From Psychrobacillus sp. BL-248-WT-3 (GTDB lineage: Bacteria > Bacillota > Bacilli > Bacillales_A > Planococcaceae), in NCBI RefSeq assembly GCF_012843435.1, contig NZ_JABAFC010000008.1, forward strand, positions 43,474-107,473: a DNA stretch of 64,000 bases, written 5' to 3'. A program made the position numbers and the translations under genes. Below the pieces are notes generated by a model. The model saw only the letters and a list, made by a program, of their open reading frames with translations, made no database searches and was not told the DNA's origin. Positions 60,563 to 64,000 of this stretch are shown here, piece by piece. Each line of letters starts with the position of its first letter. Position 1 is the first letter of the stretch.

Positions 60563-60587
60563 AACGCTGAACTCACCGTTCAGCGTT
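60563..60587 (+). terminator. Terminator after the EamA gene
   Basis: AACGCTGAAC-TCACC-GTTCAGCGTT is a perfect 10-bp stem followed by six more T. Confidence 0.92.
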
Positions 60588-60614
60588 TTTTTTATTTGTT
60601 CGGTTTCTGGTGTT

Positions 60615-61919
60615 TTACTTTATAAATTCAATTATTCCATCCATTAAACCTTCTGCTAACGGTAGACTTGGATCTGTATATGTCGCCATATTCCCTGCCT
60701 CATCAGATGGGGATTCTTTTAGCACATGGTTCATTTTCTCAATTATTAGAAGCTCAGAATCTTTTGCTTGATGTAAAAGCTCAGCATCACTACTAGGGAC
60801 TTGCAAATCTGCTGTTCCGTTTATAAGTAATATTCTTGTATCCAACTTTTTAATCTCTTCAATAGGATTGTATTGAAGCCAGGAAATCATATACGGTTGT
60901 ACAGATGGACGGAATATAATGTGTAATTCATTCGACACTTCCTCTACCTGTTCACCTTGCTTAAGCTTCTTAATTACTTTTTCAGATTCACTCATAAGCT
61001 CACTTGGCAACTGATTTCTTAACTGTTCTAATAGAATTTCATCTATTTGCCTACCTGCCCCTGCTAATGAGACGAATACATTCGCTCCTGCCTCTTGAGC
61101 AGCAATCATCCCTACAAGAGAACCCTCACTGTGTCCGATGAACCCTATATCGCTAAAACGATCGTCTTCTTTCGCAAAATCTGCCCAAGCAACAGCATCC
61201 TCAATATAGTGGTTAAATCTTAAGTCCTCTTCTTTAGTAGCAAGGCCCATATTTAAGCCAACGCCTCTTTTGTCGTAGCGGATGCTGGCAATTCCTTCTG
61301 CAGCTAATTCTTCTGCGATCATTTTTAAGCTATTATTTTTCCCTACCATTACTAAGGAGTTACCATTACGATCAGTGGGTCCCGAGCCAGCAAGAATGAT
61401 CATAAGTGGGAACGGTCCTTCCCCCTCAGGAATCTCAATTTGACCAATCATTTCCCCTCCATTTACTTCTAATTCTTCTAAATGCTCAGCCTTAGCTACA
61501 TCAGTTACCTTAGTAAGTTCAAATGGAAACGACTGACCTTGTTGTGTAAACGTACCTGCCATTTTTTCATCCTGCAGCTTCCCAGCAAAGGTAATTTTTT
61601 GTCCCGGAAGTGGCATGTTAAAGGTAATATCCTTACCGTTTAAGGAAATGTTCGTTAATGGGTGACCATTTAATCCTTGAATCGGGATACTAATCAAGCC
61701 TTCTTCTTTTGTGAATTTAATACTAATTGGGAGTGGTTGATTAGGAACGTTAATGGATCCTTCCCACACTCCCTCTACCATATCTAAGGAAACATTTGTA
61801 CTCGTCTCTTCCTTATCTTTAGACACCTCTTTCCCTCCTTGCTTATCACTACCACTACATCCAGAAAGTAAAATATGAAATAGTAATAAGCTTAATATAA
61901 GTGCTTTTTTATAGTTCAT
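60615..61919 (-). CDS. Alpha/beta hydrolase lipoprotein
   Basis: This is a 434-residue lipoprotein (lipobox LLSGC) with an N-terminal beta-rich domain (about 45-140: VEGVWEGSINVPNQPLPISIKF) and a serine hydrolase domain. Catalytic parts are GSGPTDRNGNS (oxyanion region), RYDKRGVG, the nucleophile GHSEGSLVG, an acidic residue in LINGTADLQVP and the late His in MNHVLK. It resembles peptidase S9-like or acyl hydrolases exposed outside the membrane. Substrate unknown. Confidence 0.86.
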   Translation of the reverse strand: MNYKKALILSLLLFHILLSGCSGSDKQGGKEVSKDKEETSTNVSLDMVEGVWEGSINVPNQPLPISIKFTKEEGLISIPIQGLNGHPLTNISLNGKDITFNMPLPGQKITFAGKLQDEKMAGTFTQQGQSFPFELTKVTDVAKAEHLEELEVNGGEMIGQIEIPEGEGPFPLMIILAGSGPTDRNGNSLVMVGKNNSLKMIAEELAAEGIASIRYDKRGVGLNMGLATKEEDLRFNHYIEDAVAWADFAKEDDRFSDIGFIGHSEGSLVGMIAAQEAGANVFVSLAGAGRQIDEILLEQLRNQLPSELMSESEKVIKKLKQGEQVEEVSNELHIIFRPSVQPYMISWLQYNPIEEIKKLDTRILLINGTADLQVPSSDAELLHQAKDSELLIIEKMNHVLKESPSDEAGNMATYTDPSLPLAEGLMDGIIEFIK

Positions 61920-62195
61920 TTAGATTCACCTTTCTGTTCTATTTATAGTATAACAGCACTTATAGAAAGAAGTAAATAATTTTCAGTTTATTTTAAAGGT
62001 TTTTGCTTTATTAAATTCTTTTTTTAAAACATACTAGAGGGAAAGTAGAATTTAGATTTTCATATAAAGAATTATGTTTATGGAATTTATAATGAAGTAA
62101 CAATTAGGTTAGTTTAAAGAGGAAAAAATGTTCGAGTATAGAATACATTTATATCAGCATTCTTACATTTCTAAATTAGAAAGGTGTTGCAATAA

Positions 62196-62636
62196 ATGAC
62201 GGAGGTTTTTTTAAAGGTTCAAGACGTACTTGAAAATTACAAAAAAGCAGTTCACGAAAAAGATGTTGAAAAATTCTTATCTATGTATGCGCCTAACGTG
62301 CATATTTATGACTCCTGGGAGAACTGGGAGAGCAAGGGGATTTCTTCATGGAAGGAAAGCGTGGTAGAGTGGTTTAACGGATTGAGCGAGGACCGCATTC
62401 TACTCAAAGTTGATTTTAGTGATCTAGTCGTTGATGAAAATTCACATCTCGCATTTGTATATTGTGCGGTAACTTTTGCTGCGCACCTAGAAGAATCTGA
62501 TGAGAAAATTCGTCAAATGACAAATCGAATCACATATTGTTTAAAAAAAGTGAACGAATCTTGGTTTATAGCTCACGAACATTCATCGTTACCAATAAAT
62601 ATAGAGACTGGTAAGGGAATTTTTAATTTGAAGTGA
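62196..62636 (+). CDS. SnoaL/NTF2-like protein
   Basis: This is a 146-residue protein with the cone-shaped NTF2 fold pattern (VLENYKKAVHEKDVEKFLSMYAPNVHIYDSWENWESKG). It resembles DUF4440/SnoaL-like YybH-type proteins, which can be enzymes or ligand carriers. AAAGGTG precedes the ATG 10 bases ahead. No partner gene is adjacent. Confidence 0.82.
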   Translation: MTEVFLKVQDVLENYKKAVHEKDVEKFLSMYAPNVHIYDSWENWESKGISSWKESVVEWFNGLSEDRILLKVDFSDLVVDENSHLAFVYCAVTFAAHLEESDEKIRQMTNRITYCLKKVNESWFIAHEHSSLPINIETGKGIFNLK

Positions 62637-62736
62637 AAAAAATATTGGGATTACTAACATTTTTCAGTTCATTTTTTATGTATATTATTAAATTACCTTT
62701 ACCTTAAACAAAGACTTCTTTAAATATAATAAAACA

Positions 62737-62850
62737 GTCGCCAACAATTACTCGGTGACGACTTCCTTTAGTTGCGCAGCGACGTCCTACTCTTGCAGGG
62801 GCAATCCTCCAACTACCATCGGCACTGCGAAACCAGATGGGCCACCTCAC
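62737..62850 (-). repeat. Degenerate 5S-tail repeat (copy 4)
   Basis: On the minus strand this copy shows a 5S 3' segment (62774-62822), then a degenerate rrn-type hairpin (62737-62762). GAAACCAGATGGGC upstream of the segment is shared with the better copies. It is the most decayed copy. Confidence 0.75.
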
Positions 62851-62957
62851 CAATTGCCCAGGAACGGATTGCTAAATCAGATAGACGGCGCAAGAATTCT
62901 TCATGAATAGAGAGTTTGTTTATCATTAGGTGAGTGAATCTCTCCTGTTGGTGGTTG

Positions 62958-63062
62958 ACCGACCGATTATTGGGTATAACCGGCCGATTTTTTCGTGAAA
63001 CCGACCGATTATTATGCTGAACCGACCGGTTATTGGATATAATCGACCGATTCTCGCTTATT
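62958..63062 (+). repeat. 21-base tandem repeat, five units
   Basis: Five consecutive 21-base units begin ACCGACCGATT, ACCGGCCGATT, ACCGACCGATT, ACCGACCGGTT and ATCGACCGATT. The second halves vary. In one plus frame they read NRPIIGY-like heptads, interrupted by a stop in unit two. Confidence 0.9.
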
Positions 63063-63146
63063 ATGACAAAATGTCTTGTCCCAAGGTCACTTGCTTATGA
63101 AGAATAGTAGTCTTGGTCTTATTTCTTTATAAGGACATACAAAAAA

Positions 63147-63420
63147 GCCGCCACCGATTACTCGGTGACGACTTCCTTTGGTGCCCAGCGACGTCCTACT
63201 CTTGCAGGGGTGACCCTCCAACTACCATCGGCGGCTCCGAAACCAGATGGGCGGCAGATTTCTTTGTCAGCCGCAGTCGTTCGGTTCTCGCGTATGCCAT
63301 ACGCTCCGAGCCTCTCTTCCTTGCTTCCTCGAACTCTTTGCCCCTCCGGCTTCTCGCTCACTTCCTTAGGGAGAGAGTGCCTTCGGCTTTTTCTGTAAAA
63401 GACAAACAAAAAACAAAAAA
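63147..63420 (-). repeat. Truncated 5S-tail repeat unit (copy 3)
   Basis: This unit of about 274 bases, read on the minus strand, has a spacer with a GCGTATG/CATACGC palindrome, then a 51-base 5S 3' segment (63183-63233), then the rrn-type 11-bp hairpin (63147-63172). The 5S segment carries changes in the stem around GGAGGGT. Confidence 0.9.
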
Positions 63421-63696
63421 GCCGCCACCGATTACTCGGTGACGACTTCCTTTAGTTGCCCAGCGACGTCCTACTCTTGCAGGGGCGACCCTCCAACTAC
63501 CATCGGCGGCTCCGAAACCAGATGGGCGGCAGATTTCTTTGTCAGCCGCAGTCGTTCGGTTCTCGCGTATGCCATACGCTCCGAGCCTCTCTTCCTTGCT
63601 TCCTCGAACTCTTTGCCCCTCCGGCTTCTCGCTCACTTCCTTAGGGAGAAAGTGCCTTCGGCTTTTTCTGTAAAAGACAAAACAAAAAACAAAAAA
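63421..63696 (-). repeat. Truncated 5S-tail repeat unit (copy 2)
   Basis: This 276-base unit is nearly identical to the one to its left. The 5S segment is at 63458-63508 and the hairpin at 63421-63446. The 5' half of 5S is replaced by the palindrome-rich spacer; the junction lies just before CGCCGATGGTAG. Confidence 0.92.
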
Positions 63697-63722
63697 GCCG
63701 CCACCGATTACTCGGTGACGAC
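63691..63722 (-). terminator. rrn operon terminator
   Basis: On the minus strand GTCGTCACCGA-GTAA-TCGGTGGCGGC forms an 11-bp stem with G-U pairs, followed by six T. It begins 10 bases after the 5S 3' end. Confidence 0.93.
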
Positions 63723-63732
63723 TTCCTTTAGT

Positions 63733-63849
63733 GCCCAGCGACGTCCTACTCTTGCAGGGGGAGACCCCCAACTACCATCGGCGCTGAAGAGCTTAACTTC
63801 CGTGTTCGGTATGGGAACGGGTGTGACCTCTTCGCCATCATCACTAGAC
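63733..63849 (-). rRNA. rrf: 5S ribosomal RNA
   Basis: The 117-base minus-strand sequence has all 5S landmarks: GAAGAGGTCACACCCGTTCC, CGAACACGGAAGTTAAGC, CGCCGATGGTAGTTGGGGG and GAGTAGGACGTCGC. The ends GTCTAGTGATG and CGTCGCTGGGC pair over 11 bases with G-U pairs to form helix I, which fixes the boundaries. It lies between the 23S 3' end and the terminator. Confidence 0.95.
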
Positions 63850-63936
63850 CTTTTCGGCTTTCAATACATGATTGAAACCCTCAGAGTTGTTCACTCAAAA
63901 CTGGATAAAAGACATCATTAATCGAAACAAACAATT

Positions 63937-64000
63937 TGGTTAAGTCCTCGATCGATTAGTATTCGTCAGCTGCACATGTCGCCACGCTTCCACCCCGAAC
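63937..64000 (-). rRNA. rrl: 23S ribosomal RNA (3' end only)
   Basis: The minus-strand end (CGACATGTGCAGCTGACGAA through TACTAATCGATCGAGGACTT) is the conserved 3' terminus of Bacillota 23S rRNA. The gene continues beyond the window. The 3' boundary is approximate, and the 23S-5S spacer is about 87 bases without a tRNA. Confidence 0.93.

Larger units (their letters stand above)
62637..63732. other. Gene-free repeat region downstream of the rrn operon
   Basis: No gene is supported in these 1.1 kb. They hold three truncated 5S-tail copies with rrn-type hairpins, a five-unit 21-base tandem repeat and, from 63147 on, GC-rich palindromic spacer. The open frames here (both strands) are frame artefacts of the repeats. 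Confidence 0.7.

Noticed and set aside
62958..63062. Possible CRISPR array
   Set aside because: The 21-base units are directly adjacent without spacers and no cas genes are present.
63113..63921. Open reading frames of 60-160 codons on both strands near the 5S gene
   Set aside because: They run through the 5S gene, its truncated copies and the terminators, repeat each other because the DNA is repeated, and lack ribosome sites.
63850..63936. tRNA gene in the 23S-5S spacer
   Set aside because: The spacer is about 87 bases, AT-rich, and shows no cloverleaf or TTCGA-type arm.

Overview
The window looks like a chromosomal segment from a low-GC, endospore-forming member of the Bacillota, most like the Bacillaceae/Planococcaceae (Psychrobacillus, Sporosarcina or Lysinibacillus type). 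The reasons are spore genes (a CwlJ-type cortex hydrolase, a pair of CotF-type coat proteins, a YjcZ-type peptide), a complete des-desK-desR cold-response locus, Bacillus-style petrobactin uptake genes under Fur boxes, and a rrn operon tail (23S end, 5S, terminator) at the right edge. No phage, transposase or CRISPR array is visible. The organism assignment is an inference from gene content.

Layout. 1-3.6 kb: arsenic resistance (arsB cut by the window edge, arsC, a Cys-pair MarR regulator, a Cys-pair FAD oxidoreductase). 3.7-9.1 kb: DinB protein, cwlJ, YisP-like prenyl synthase-fold protein, a YueD-like reductase, two coat proteins and a large unrecognised membrane protein. 9.5-11.5 kb: two overlapping YibE/F membrane genes. 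11.8-15.7 kb: a Fur-controlled siderophore importer (yclNOPQ type). 16.2-17.5 kb: an MFS exporter. 17.7-23.6 kb: a metabolic cluster of acetyltransferase, enolase-superfamily epimerase/racemase, an unusual regulator, an NhaC-family antiporter and an M20 amidohydrolase. Two promoter regions in this cluster share a tandem 11-bp-phased motif. 23.7-33.4 kb: housekeeping and small genes (ywbE, ppiB, ArsR regulator with an SRPBCC-PDZ protein, SRAP, GntR with a DUF1648 protein, azoR, trhO and several small membrane proteins). 33.6-38.9 kb: ugpCAEB facing glpQ, a glycerophosphodiester/glycerol-3-phosphate scavenging unit. 39.9-42.7 kb: a SsuABC-type importer. 42.8-49.6 kb: M48-ankyrin protease, a deaminase and sbcDC. 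49.7-54.9 kb: putP and des-desK-desR. 55-62.6 kb: phosphoesterase, HEPN-like/CBS protein, a yxlEFG-like ABC set, GNAT, EamA exporter, a lipoprotein hydrolase and a SnoaL-like protein. 62.7-64 kb: a repeat-rich tail of the rrn operon.

The most notable signals are: (1) the 17.7-23.6 kb cluster, whose enzymes resemble the known N-succinyl D-amino-acid to L-amino-acid conversion route and which carries its own regulator and a shared operator-like motif; (2) a tandem array of truncated 5S rRNA 3' halves, each with its own rrn-type terminator, behind the true 5S gene; (3) a dispersed intergenic repeat family, full-length twice and partial twice; and (4) several unusual domain fusions (SRPBCC-PDZ, HEPN-like-CBS, M48-ankyrin). 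Starts were moved from the longest open frame whenever a good ribosome binding site pointed to an internal start codon.
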